Assembly: GCF_041679265.1 (NCBI RefSeq)
Contig: NZ_JBGFSM010000004.1
Coordinates: 124,001 to 188,000 of the forward strand
DNA length: 64,000 bases
Origin: Autumnicola sp041679265
GTDB taxonomy: Bacteria > Bacteroidota > Bacteroidia > Flavobacteriales > Flavobacteriaceae
Reading direction: 5' to 3'
Made by a program: the position numbers and the translations under genes. Under the pieces are notes generated by a model. That model made no database searches. It had not been told where the DNA came from and saw only the letters and a program-made list of their open reading frames with translations. Below are positions 35,886 to 43,947 of this stretch, piece by piece. The stretch's first letter is position 1. Each line of letters begins with the position of its first letter.

Positions 35886-36437
35886 ATGAGTAATTTTTTA
35901 GGCCTGTTTCTATTGATAATGCTTAGTTGCAGCAGTGCTAATACCAATACAGAAAACAACTCCAATGCGATCTCAGAAACAAACCATGCAGAACAGCAGG
36001 GAATGCTGCTGGGGGAAGTGAGCAAAAAAGATCTGGAAGAAGAGCCCTATGCCACCTGGTTTCATCAGGGGTATGAAGATTATAAACCTTCAGAAGATAT
36101 AATGGAAACCATAGATAATTATATTTCAGATTATGAGATCAAGATGGTTTTTGGCACCTGGTGCCCAGATAGCCGGCGGGAGGTCCCAAAAGTTTTCAAA
36201 CTTTTGGATAAAGCAGGTTATGATTTGGAGAAATTAGATGTGATTGCAGTGGACAGAAGTAAATCTACCCCAGGCAATTTAGAGGAGGGTTTAGACGTTA
36301 AACGTGTACCTACAGTTATTTTTTATAAAGACGGAGAAGAAGTTAACAGGTTTGTAGAATATCCGCAGGAAAGCCTTGAAGAAGATATTGCTAAGATTGT
36401 GAGTGGCCAAGAATATACAAATCCTTATGCAGAATAA
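35886..36437 (+). CDS. Thioredoxin-like lipoprotein with a single active-site cysteine
   Basis: The 183-residue protein has a lipoprotein signal (FLLIMLSC) followed by an Asn/Ser/Glu-rich linker. The thioredoxin fold shows the strand KMVFGTWCPDSRREVPK and the cis-Pro segment VKRVPTVIFYKDG. The usual CxxC is CPDS, so only one redox cysteine remains. That points to a thiol-binding or monothiol role; classic disulfide exchange is unlikely, though this is inference. It is probably co-transcribed with gpmI. Confidence 0.82.
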   Translation: MSNFLGLFLLIMLSCSSANTNTENNSNAISETNHAEQQGMLLGEVSKKDLEEEPYATWFHQGYEDYKPSEDIMETIDNYISDYEIKMVFGTWCPDSRREVPKVFKLLDKAGYDLEKLDVIAVDRSKSTPGNLEEGLDVKRVPTVIFYKDGEEVNRFVEYPQESLEEDIAKIVSGQEYTNPYAE

Positions 36438-36480
36438 AAAAGCAGGAGAACCTTGTTTCTCTCTTTTTAAGCTTTAAAAT

Positions 36481-36906
36481 ATGCGGAAATCTTTGACAAT
36501 CGCAGTAGATTTTGACGGTACTCTTGTGGAAAATCAATATCCTGAGATTGGAAAACCCATGCTCTTTGCTTTTGAGACACTGCAAAAATTACAGGAAGAA
36601 GGACATCTTTTAATCCTTTGGACTTACAGGCATGGAGAAAAATTGCAGGAAGCCGTGGCTTTTTGCAAGAGAAAAGGAATAACGTTTTATGCTGTTAATA
36701 AGAGTTATCCAGAAGAAGAATTTGACAGAAGTATAAGCAGAAAAATTCTTGCAGATATATTTATTGACGACCGTAACCTTGGAGGACTTCTTGGCTGGGG
36801 AGAAATATACCAAACGCTCACACAGCAAAAGCCTTCGGGATTGATTCTGAAAAAGAAAAAGAAAAATAAACCGGGCCTTCTGGACCGGCTTAAAAACAAG
36901 TTATGA
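36481..36906 (+). CDS. HAD-superfamily hydrolase, BT0820-like
   Basis: The 141-residue protein has HAD motif I as VDFDGTLVEN (Asp nucleophile near residue 10), motif II as LILWTYR and motif IV as DIFIDDRN. It lacks a cap domain and resembles the short BT0820-type proteins of Bacteroidota. It should be a phosphatase or related enzyme with unknown substrate. Its C-terminal tail is very Lys-rich (KKKKKNK). Its stop overlaps the map start as ATGA, so the two are translationally coupled. Confidence 0.82.
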   Translation: MRKSLTIAVDFDGTLVENQYPEIGKPMLFAFETLQKLQEEGHLLILWTYRHGEKLQEAVAFCKRKGITFYAVNKSYPEEEFDRSISRKILADIFIDDRNLGGLLGWGEIYQTLTQQKPSGLILKKKKKNKPGLLDRLKNKL

Positions 36907-37718
36907 TAATACCCAAAACACAAGAAGAGATTGAAATAATAAGAGAAAGTGCTCTCATTGTTTCTAAAACTCTTGGCGTTCTGGCTCCGGAGATAAAGCC
37001 CGGTGTTACTACCCTACAGCTTGACAAAATTGCGGAAGAACACATTCGTGATCATGGCGCACAACCCGGATTCCTGGGTTTGTATGATTTTCCGAATTCT
37101 TTATGCATGAGCCCCAACGCGCAGGTGGTTCATGGAATTCCCAACGACAAACCTTTGGAAGAAGGTGATATAATTTCCATTGACTGTGGCGCATTAAAGA
37201 ACGGATTTTATGGAGACCATGCCTACACTTTTGAGGTGGGAGAGGTTGCTCCGGAAACACGTAAACTCCTGCAGGTCACCAAGGAATCCCTTTATGAAGG
37301 CATAAAGGAATTTCGTATTGGGAACCGTGTGGGGGACGTTGCTTTTGCCATCCAAAATTATACTGAACAGCATGGTTATGGTGTTGTGAGGGAATTAGTT
37401 GGGCATGGCCTTGGCAGAAAAATGCACGAAGATCCTGAAATGCCTAATTATGGCAAGAGAGGGAAAGGCAAAAAATTTGTAGAAGGAATGGTGGTGGCTA
37501 TTGAACCAATGATTAACCTTGGAACCAAAAGAATTAAGCAGTTGCCCGATGGCTGGACCATACTTACAGCCGATAACCAGCCAAGCGCTCATTTTGAACA
37601 TAATGTAGCTCTTGTAGACGGAAGACCAGAATTACTTTCCACTTTCAAGTATATCTACGAAGCTTTGGGTATTGAAAGCACAGAAGAAAACGAATTTAGA
37701 GCTAAAATTTATGATTAA
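36903..37718 (+). CDS. map: Type I methionine aminopeptidase
   Basis: This 271-residue enzyme removes the initiator methionine from new proteins. The metal-binding residues are present: His78 in VVHGIPN, Asp94 in SIDCGALKNGFYGD with Asp105, then GHGLGRKMHE, the Glu in AIEPM, and the final Glu in HFEHNVALVD. It overlaps the HAD gene by 4 bp and the NUMOD4 gene by 8 bp, so the three form a coupled unit. Confidence 0.96.
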   Translation: MIIPKTQEEIEIIRESALIVSKTLGVLAPEIKPGVTTLQLDKIAEEHIRDHGAQPGFLGLYDFPNSLCMSPNAQVVHGIPNDKPLEEGDIISIDCGALKNGFYGDHAYTFEVGEVAPETRKLLQVTKESLYEGIKEFRIGNRVGDVAFAIQNYTEQHGYGVVRELVGHGLGRKMHEDPEMPNYGKRGKGKKFVEGMVVAIEPMINLGTKRIKQLPDGWTILTADNQPSAHFEHNVALVDGRPELLSTFKYIYEALGIESTEENEFRAKIYD

Positions 37719-38274
37719 GGATTATCGACAGGAAGTTTGGAAAAAACTTCATAAGGAAGAATGGCAGGACAGGTTTGTCTACAAAGTTTCGAACTATGGA
37801 AGGGTAATTAGTTACCTTAAAAATCCCGATGGGGAATTGATGAAAGGTGGCAAGGTTGGCGGATACCTTAATTTTGCGGTAAGGCTTAAAAATGGCAAAA
37901 GCAAAACGTATTATGTTCATCGCGTTGTTGCCGAACTTTTTTTGAAGAAAAAAGAAGGGGATAAATATGTGATCCACAAAAATTTTGAAAAGGACGATAA
38001 TAAGGTTTCAAACCTTGCCTGGGCTACTAAAGATGAATGGGTGGAACACCAGTATCACAGCCCTAGTGTAAAAGAAAACAAACACAAAAGAAAGCTTAGG
38101 AAAGTAGTTTCCTATTCCAAACTCAGCTATGCGCAGGCCGTTATCCTGAAGAAAAAATTACTGGACCCAAATCGCAAGACCCGCATAAAGGTACTGGCAA
38201 AACAATTTGGAGTTTCTGAAATGCAGTTGTACCGAATAAAATCCGGAGAAAACTGGGGAGATATTGAAGTTTGA
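37711..38274 (+). CDS. NUMOD4/HNH-like DNA-binding protein
   Basis: I choose the ATG at 37711 (MIKDYRQEVWKK), giving 187 residues and an 8-bp overlap with map. Residues 5-40 resemble NUMOD4 (EVWKKLHKEEWQDRFVYKVSNYGRVIS), a motif of homing endonucleases. Residues 70-110 resemble an HNH_3 core (YVHRVVAELFL...VIHKNFEKDDNKVSNLAW), but the normal NHKDG reads IHKNF. The C-terminus has a helix-turn-helix (IKVLAKQFGVSEMQLYRIKSG). It may be a domesticated, non-cutting DNA-binding protein; function unknown. Confidence 0.72.
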   Translation: MIKDYRQEVWKKLHKEEWQDRFVYKVSNYGRVISYLKNPDGELMKGGKVGGYLNFAVRLKNGKSKTYYVHRVVAELFLKKKEGDKYVIHKNFEKDDNKVSNLAWATKDEWVEHQYHSPSVKENKHKRKLRKVVSYSKLSYAQAVILKKKLLDPNRKTRIKVLAKQFGVSEMQLYRIKSGENWGDIEV

Positions 38275-38343
38275 TCCATGTCTCTGCTTCAGAATTATAA
38301 AAATAGAATTGCCGGTTTGGGAGAGAAGAGTACTTTTGCCTGA

Positions 38344-39108
38344 ATGAAGCGATTGTTTAAAACAGTTCTTAACAACATTCCACGACCTTTACTAATAAGG
38401 CTTAGCTATGTTGTCCGCCCTTTTCTAAAGCTTGTTCTTAAAGGCAGGCGCTATACAGATCCCATAGATGGGAATTCGTTTTCAAAGTTTTTGCCTTACG
38501 GGTATGAAAAGCAAAGGGAAAATGTGCTTTCTCCTTCTACCTTATCACTGGAGCGTCACCGCCTACTATGGCTTTATCTACAGCGGGAAACAAGTTTCTT
38601 TAAGGACAGGCTAAAAGTGCTGCATTTTGCACCGGAACAGGCTTTTTATAAGCGCTTCAGGAAACTTACGAATCTTGATTATACTACAACAGATCTTAAT
38701 TCCCCCCTGGCTGATGTAGAAGCCGATATTTGTAATTTGCCATTTCAGGACAACAGTTACAATTTTATACTTTGCAATCATGTCTTGGAACATATTCCTG
38801 ATGACACCAAGGCCATGCAGGAAATTTACAGGGTTTTAAAACCCGGCGGCACGGCTATCCTTCAAATTCCGCAGGATTTAAGCCGGAAGATAACTTTTGA
38901 AGATAACTCCATTACAGATCCCAAAGAACGTGCACGTATTTTTGGCCAATATGATCATGTAAGGGTTTACGGCAGGGATTATTTTGACAAGCTTAGAAGC
39001 ATCGGCTTTAAAGTGGAAGAAGTAGATTATACGGCAGAATTATCTTCCGCAGAAATTGACAAATACCGGCTTGCCAAAGGAGAAATTATTCCTGTTTGTA
39101 GAAAATAG
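38344..39108 (+). CDS. Class I SAM-dependent methyltransferase
   Basis: The 254-residue protein resembles methyltransferases of the type-11 group. NFILCNHVLEHIPDDTKAMQEI matches motif post-II, followed by YRVLKPGGTAILQIP. The usual glycine-rich motif I is replaced by VLHFAPEQAFYKRF, which is a known variant in this subgroup as far as I recall. An N-terminal basic stretch may touch the membrane. Substrate unknown. It lies 69 bp after the NUMOD4 gene and ends directly against the convergent apbE stop. Confidence 0.82.
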   Translation: MKRLFKTVLNNIPRPLLIRLSYVVRPFLKLVLKGRRYTDPIDGNSFSKFLPYGYEKQRENVLSPSTLSLERHRLLWLYLQRETSFFKDRLKVLHFAPEQAFYKRFRKLTNLDYTTTDLNSPLADVEADICNLPFQDNSYNFILCNHVLEHIPDDTKAMQEIYRVLKPGGTAILQIPQDLSRKITFEDNSITDPKERARIFGQYDHVRVYGRDYFDKLRSIGFKVEEVDYTAELSSAEIDKYRLAKGEIIPVCRK

Positions 39109-40119
39109 CTATTTCTGCAGGTACTTTTTAAATCCGTCTGAAGTGTACACCTGCATCTCATTTCCTTCCCCCGCGTAAATAAGATAAACTTCCACGCCAT
39201 TTATACGCTGAAGCATCTCCCTTGATTTTTCCAGTCCCAGCGCCATAAAAGCAGTAGCATAGCCATCGGCCAGGGTACAATTTTCAGCAAGAACAGACGC
39301 GCTAAGGAGGTTGCTCTGCCGCGCTTTACCGGTTAAAGGGTTAATGGTATGCACAAAAGCTTCTCCGGTTAAAGAATCGGTGCGGAATTTCCTGTAATTC
39401 CCGGAAGTGGCAAGGGCACTATTTTCTAATGCCAGAACGGTTTGAAAAGTGCGCTCCCCTTCCACCTGCTGCGGATCGTCTATAGCCACTCGCCAGGAAT
39501 CGCCACTATCTGTATTTCTGCCTTTGGCCACCAGTTCCCCTCCCAGTTCTATCAGGTAATTATCCACACCTCGTTTATCAAACCATTGTGCTATCACATC
39601 TATGGTATAACCTTTGGCAATGGCATTAAAATCCATATAAATACCCGGGGTTTCTTTTTCAATATGATGCTCATCCGTGAGCCTTAGCTTATCAAAACCA
39701 ACGTAAGTCATCAGGGAATCAATTTCAAGTCTATCTGGCTCCTCATAGAAATTTTCAGGGCCAAAACCATAAGCATTCACCAAAAGACCCACGGTAGGAT
39801 CAAAATAGCCATTGCTCTCCTTGTAAATTTTCTCTGAATAATTGAAAACTTCAACAAAATTACTATCCACCTTAATGCTGGTATTTCCGTCATTAATCCT
39901 GGAAATATCTGAATCTTCCTGGTAAGTACTCATAGAATTATTGATCACGCGGAATATGGAGTCCAGCCCTTCAGCAACAGGAAGTTCATTTTCAGCAAAA
40001 AAAGTGATGTGGTAAGTCGTTCCGAGCGCATTGCCGGAAACGGTGTATTTTTCAGTTCCATCTTCTGAACAGGACAACAACATAAAAATGGCAAAAATTG
40101 CCGGTAAAAATTTTTTCAT
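39109..40119 (-). CDS. apbE: FAD:protein FMN transferase ApbE (lipoprotein)
   Basis: ApbE attaches FMN through a phosphoester to threonine in NqrB and NqrC, so it matures the pump encoded next door. I start at the ATG at 40119 (MKKFLPAIFAIFMLLSC), because it gives a clean lipoprotein signal with Cys17; the frame is open 17 codons further upstream. Family motifs are GTTYHITF, YFDPTVGLLV, MDFNAIAKGYTID and TSGNYRKF. The length of 336 residues is normal. It is 4 bp after the small ORF of the nqr locus. Confidence 0.95.
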   Translation of the reverse strand: MKKFLPAIFAIFMLLSCSEDGTEKYTVSGNALGTTYHITFFAENELPVAEGLDSIFRVINNSMSTYQEDSDISRINDGNTSIKVDSNFVEVFNYSEKIYKESNGYFDPTVGLLVNAYGFGPENFYEEPDRLEIDSLMTYVGFDKLRLTDEHHIEKETPGIYMDFNAIAKGYTIDVIAQWFDKRGVDNYLIELGGELVAKGRNTDSGDSWRVAIDDPQQVEGERTFQTVLALENSALATSGNYRKFRTDSLTGEAFVHTINPLTGKARQSNLLSASVLAENCTLADGYATAFMALGLEKSREMLQRINGVEVYLIYAGEGNEMQVYTSDGFKKYLQK

Positions 40120-40123
40120 ATTT

Positions 40124-40480
40124 CTAGATTTCCTGCCAGCCATTATAGTTAACCACATAATTTTCTTCACTGGTAATAGGTTTTTCGTAATCTGAAGAAT
40201 TGGCCAGGCCTACCCCGGCATAAAATGTACGGGCATTAAATTTGAGCGCATGTTCTTTCATGCTTTCCATGAAAATACGATCAAACTTTTTAGGGTTTGC
40301 AGGATAAGTAATTGCACGTACAATTACAAAATGAAGTTTTTTATCCTTGAGTGCCACAAATTGAGGATTTCGTTTCAACTTGCTGTTCACTCCAAGAAAT
40401 TCGTAACCGTTGTCCTCCAGGTCCTTCCCAACAATATTCATTGCGAGGTTATGTAGCTCCTGTTTATTTAATTCTGCCAT
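40124..40480 (-). CDS. Small conserved protein of the nqr-apbE locus
   Basis: The 118-residue protein starts MAELNKQELHNLAMN at 40480; an in-frame TTG two codons upstream is less likely. It shows no membrane helix or Cys. I do not recognise a domain. From memory, similar proteins in Flavobacteriia are sometimes labelled as NQR subunit F, which cannot be right because a complete NqrF is encoded beside it. Its position between nqrF and apbE suggests a part in NQR maturation or assembly, which is inference. It shares a transcript with apbE and is separated from nqrF by a terminator. Confidence 0.75.
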   Translation of the reverse strand: MAELNKQELHNLAMNIVGKDLEDNGYEFLGVNSKLKRNPQFVALKDKKLHFVIVRAITYPANPKKFDRIFMESMKEHALKFNARTFYAGVGLANSSDYEKPITSEENYVVNYNGWQEI

Positions 40481-40494
40481 ACCCAAAGATAGAA

Positions 40495-40516
40495 AAATCC
40501 CGCCGAAGCGGGATTT
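40495..40516 (-). terminator. Terminator at the end of the nqr operon
   Basis: AAATCCCGC (40495-40503) and GCGGGATTT (40508-40516) form a 9-bp stem with loop CGAA. On the minus strand it is followed by a T-run, 6 bp past the nqrF stop codon. Confidence 0.85.
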
Positions 40517-40521
40517 AATTT

Positions 40522-41808
40522 TTATCCTCCAAAATCATCAAATCTGATATTCTCCGGCGGAACTCCAAAATCTTCAGCCATCTTCTGAACGGCTTTGTTC
40601 ATTAACGGGGGACCACAGAAGTAAACTTCAATTTCTTCCGGCTCTTCATGCTGACTTAGATAATTATCGATTACCACCTGGTGGATAAAGCCTACAAATC
40701 CGTCTCCATCATCATCCAGGCTTTTCTTAACTTTCCAGTTATCCTCTTCCATAGGTTCTGAAAGGGCCAGGTAGAATTTAAAATTAGGAAAATCCCTTTC
40801 TAAAGCTCTAAAGTGCTCCACATAGAATAATTCCCTCTTAGAACGCCCACCATACCAGTAGGTTACTTTTCTACCGGTTTGCAGAGTTCTGAACAAATGG
40901 TACAAGTGGGAACGCATGGGTGCCATTCCGGCTCCACCTCCCACGTAAAGCATTTCTGCATCACTTTCGTTAATAAAAAATTCTCCGTATGGTCCGGAAA
41001 TGGTTACTTTATCTCCTTTTTTCCTGGAGAAGATATAAGAGGAAGCAATTCCGGGATTTACATCCATCCATCCGTTCTTTGCACGATCCCATGGCGGAGT
41101 AGCCACACGCACATTTAGCATAATCTCTCTTCCTTCTGCAGGATAAGAAGCCATGGAATATGCACGCTCTACCGTTTCGGCATTTTTCATAACCAGCGGC
41201 CAAAGCCCGAATTTATCCCATTCTTCTTTAAATTTATTAGGATCGTCATGCTCTTCAGGATGCGCGGTGATATCCATATCTTCATATTTCACCTCGCATT
41301 TAGGTATTTCAATTTGAATGTACCCACCTGCTTTATAGTCCATATCTTCAGGAATTTCAACAACAAATTCCTTAATAAAAGAGGCGACGTTGTAATTTCT
41401 TACTACGGTAGCCTGCCATTTTTTAATTCCGAAGACTTCTTCAGGAATAGTGATCTTCATATTCTCTTTCACTTTCACCTGGCATCCAAGTCTCCAGCCA
41501 TCGGCAATCTCCTTTCTGGTAAAGTGAGGCTCTTCAGTAGGAAGAATGGCGCCTCCACCCTCTTTTACGATACATTTACACTGGATACAGGTTCCACCTC
41601 CACCACAGGCAGAAGGAAGGAACAATTTATTTTCTCCAAGAGTTGAAAGCAAAGTCCCGCCGGAACCTACTTCTATATCTCTTTCATTATTTACATTAAT
41701 ATTAACCGGACCTGAAGGTATCAGCTTGGCTTTGGCGCCCAACAGAATGGAAACCAACAATAAGATTAATACTAAGAATACAACTACACTTGCTATTATA
41801 ACTGTCAT
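40522..41808 (-). CDS. nqrF: Na+-translocating NADH:quinone reductase subunit F
   Basis: NqrF takes electrons from NADH via FAD and a 2Fe-2S centre. The 428-residue protein has a single N-terminal membrane helix (residues 3-24) and a ferredoxin domain with Cys68, Cys74 and Cys77 (CGGGGTCIQC) plus Cys109. The FAD-binding RAYSMASYP and the NADH-binding VGGGAGMAPMRS follow, and the protein ends with EVYFCGPPLMN. All ligands are present. It is the last gene of nqrABCDEF. Confidence 0.97.
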   Translation of the reverse strand: MTVIIASVVVFLVLILLLVSILLGAKAKLIPSGPVNINVNNERDIEVGSGGTLLSTLGENKLFLPSACGGGGTCIQCKCIVKEGGGAILPTEEPHFTRKEIADGWRLGCQVKVKENMKITIPEEVFGIKKWQATVVRNYNVASFIKEFVVEIPEDMDYKAGGYIQIEIPKCEVKYEDMDITAHPEEHDDPNKFKEEWDKFGLWPLVMKNAETVERAYSMASYPAEGREIMLNVRVATPPWDRAKNGWMDVNPGIASSYIFSRKKGDKVTISGPYGEFFINESDAEMLYVGGGAGMAPMRSHLYHLFRTLQTGRKVTYWYGGRSKRELFYVEHFRALERDFPNFKFYLALSEPMEEDNWKVKKSLDDDGDGFVGFIHQVVIDNYLSQHEEPEEIEVYFCGPPLMNKAVQKMAEDFGVPPENIRFDDFGG

Positions 41809-41824
41809 AGTCCCTTTTTTGCGA

Positions 41825-42439
41825 TTATAATTTAATTCCCATAAAGCTCATAAACCCAAGGGCCATTAAGCCGGTAATAATAAAGGTGATCCCCAGGCCT
41901 TTTAGAGGCGCAGGAACATTTGAATAAGCCATTTTTTCACGGATGGCAGAAATGGCGAGAATGGCAAGAAACCATCCAATTCCGCTACCAAAGCCATAGG
42001 TTAAAGCTTCACCAACATAGCTGAAGTCTTTTTGCTGCATAAACAAAGCTCCACCAAGGATGGCACAATTCACCGCGATTAGTGGCAGGAAAATACCCAA
42101 AGAGCCGTATAAGGCCGGGGCAAATTTTTCAACCACCATTTCCACCAGCTGCACCATTGATGCAATTACCGCAATAAACATGATCAAACTCAGGAAGCTA
42201 AGATCCACATTGGCGTATTCTGGCCCCAGCCATTCTAAAGCTCCGGCCCTTAAAAGGTAATTGTCCAGTAAATAGTTTACCGGAACGGTAATAGTAAGTA
42301 CAAATATTACTGCCGCTCCAAGACCAACAGCCGTTTTCACCGTTTTAGATACTGCCAGGTAGGAACACATTCCTAAAAAGTAGGCAAAGATCATATTTTC
42401 GATGAAAATACTTCTTACAAATAAGTTTACTAAATCCAT
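41825..42439 (-). CDS. nqrE: Na+-translocating NADH:quinone reductase subunit E
   Basis: This 204-residue subunit has six membrane helices and forms, with NqrD, the symmetric pair that cradles the intramembrane iron centre. It starts VNLFVRSIFIENMIFAYFLGMCSYLAVSKT, where the Cys in GMCSYLA is one iron ligand in the family, and has a second Cys in VNCAILGGALF. It lies 28 bp after nqrD and 16 bp before nqrF. Confidence 0.96.
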   Translation of the reverse strand: MDLVNLFVRSIFIENMIFAYFLGMCSYLAVSKTVKTAVGLGAAVIFVLTITVPVNYLLDNYLLRAGALEWLGPEYANVDLSFLSLIMFIAVIASMVQLVEMVVEKFAPALYGSLGIFLPLIAVNCAILGGALFMQQKDFSYVGEALTYGFGSGIGWFLAILAISAIREKMAYSNVPAPLKGLGITFIITGLMALGFMSFMGIKL

Positions 42440-42467
42440 TTCTTAAATTTTTTAAGCTGTTGCGCTA

Positions 42468-43214
42468 TTAATTTTCTTCAATCAGTTTACGGTTTCTGGA
42501 ACGCTGTACCCAAATAATACAACCCACTACAATAAGGGCCATTGGGGACAACAACATTAATCCGTTGTTCTCATATCCAAGTGAATATAATCCTGTTGAA
42601 TCTGCCGCAGTGGTTCCCTGGTGGCCAAGGATTTCATAGCCAAACAATTTACCGGATCCTAAAAGCTCCCTGAAGAATGCCACGATAATAAGGATTAACC
42701 CATAGCCGGCAGCATTTCCTATCGCATCCAGAAAAGATTTATATACCCCGTTTCCAAGTGCAAAAGCCTCAAGACGTCCCATTACGATACAGTTGGTAAT
42801 AATAAGACCAATGAAAACCGATAACTGTTTACTAACATCATAGGCATACGCGCGTAAGATCTGGTCTACCAGTGCCACGAGCGCCGCTACCACGACCAGC
42901 TGTACAATAATCCTTATCCGGCTTGGGATAAGGTTACGCAGCAGGGAAATAGCGATGTTACTACCTGCCATAACCGCCATAACCGCTATTGCCATAACAA
43001 TTGCAGGCTCCAACTGTACGGTAATCGCCAGGGCTGAACAAATTCCCAAAACCTGAACGGTAATTGGGTTATCGTCGTTTAAAGGATCTGTAATTAATTT
43101 CCTATTGTCTTTAGAAAAGAAACTTTCTTTTTCCTCAGAATCAGACAGGAATAAGATCATTTCTTTCTTTTTTGCTTCCTTTTCTTCGGAAGTAAGATTT
43201 TTATCTTTAGCCAT
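42468..43214 (-). CDS. nqrD: Na+-translocating NADH:quinone reductase subunit D
   Basis: This 248-residue subunit partners NqrE. The membrane core starts near residue 40 (NDDNPITVQVLGICSALAIT) and includes the second Cys-bearing motif GLIITNCIVMGRLEAFAL. The first ~40 residues (MAKDKNLTSEEKEAKKKEMI...) form a charged extension absent from the ~210-residue Vibrio protein. It lies 2 bp after nqrC. The ATG at 43214 is the first start of the open frame. Confidence 0.96.
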   Translation of the reverse strand: MAKDKNLTSEEKEAKKKEMILFLSDSEEKESFFSKDNRKLITDPLNDDNPITVQVLGICSALAITVQLEPAIVMAIAVMAVMAGSNIAISLLRNLIPSRIRIIVQLVVVAALVALVDQILRAYAYDVSKQLSVFIGLIITNCIVMGRLEAFALGNGVYKSFLDAIGNAAGYGLILIIVAFFRELLGSGKLFGYEILGHQGTTAADSTGLYSLGYENNGLMLLSPMALIVVGCIIWVQRSRNRKLIEEN

Positions 43215-43216
43215 AA

Positions 43217-43945
43217 TTACTCTGTAAGTTTCATATCTGTTTGTTGCTGAAAGTAAGGTATATAATGCCTTAGCCTTTCTGAAATCATGTTAGACACTCC
43301 ATTTCCGGTAATGGTTGCCCCGGAAATCGCGTCAACCTCGTGGTCTGTAGAAGCTCCCCCTTTCACAACAGAAACTCCTTCTAACTTCCCGGTATCGTCA
43401 AAAATTTTCTTTCCAACAAAACTTTCCCTAAACCAGGTAGTGGTAATTTGCGCACCCAATCCCGGGGTTTCCCCAAGGTGGTCAAAGGTTGCTCCTTTAA
43501 TAGTATTTATATCATCCTGCAGGGAAATATATCCAAAAATAGCATTCCACAGGCCATTTCCTCTTAGCGGTACGATATAGTATTTTTCTCCTTCATATTC
43601 CGCGACATATAATGGATAAATTTGCTCTGTATCTTCTCTCTTAATTTCTTTTGCAAGATCTACATTAAAGGCATCCACATTTTCTGCTACGGTACCATCT
43701 TCTTTAAGGGCAATTTCTTCGGTAATATATTTATCATACAGAGCCTGTGCCCCCGGCCTGTCTGTCTCTATTCCCAAAGTATTAAGAATACTCTGCATTT
43801 TCTCCTGCCTTACATTCTCATATTGTATAGGCTGTAGGGAGGTTGCTGTAAAAGCAAGTACAGATGCCACGACCAAAACCATAATGATCGCAAAAACAAA
43901 GGTGTACCCGTTACTATTTGTTTTATTTACTGATTTTTCTTCCAT
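43217..43945 (-). CDS. nqrC: Na+-translocating NADH:quinone reductase subunit C
   Basis: NqrC has one membrane helix (about 15-35) and a periplasmic FMN-binding domain. The FMN is attached by ApbE to the Thr in DAISGATITGNGVSNM near the C-terminus. GNGLWNAIFGYISL and DHLGETPGLGAQI are also present, as in the family. At 242 residues it is normal in length. It lies 2 bp after nqrB. Confidence 0.96.
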   Translation of the reverse strand: MEEKSVNKTNSNGYTFVFAIIMVLVVASVLAFTATSLQPIQYENVRQEKMQSILNTLGIETDRPGAQALYDKYITEEIALKEDGTVAENVDAFNVDLAKEIKREDTEQIYPLYVAEYEGEKYYIVPLRGNGLWNAIFGYISLQDDINTIKGATFDHLGETPGLGAQITTTWFRESFVGKKIFDDTGKLEGVSVVKGGASTDHEVDAISGATITGNGVSNMISERLRHYIPYFQQQTDMKLTE

Positions 43946-43947
43946 AA

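Noticed and set aside
40124..40486. Small ORF as NqrF
   Set aside because: A complete NqrF with all iron-sulfur, FAD and NADH motifs lies at 40522-41808; the small protein has none of them.
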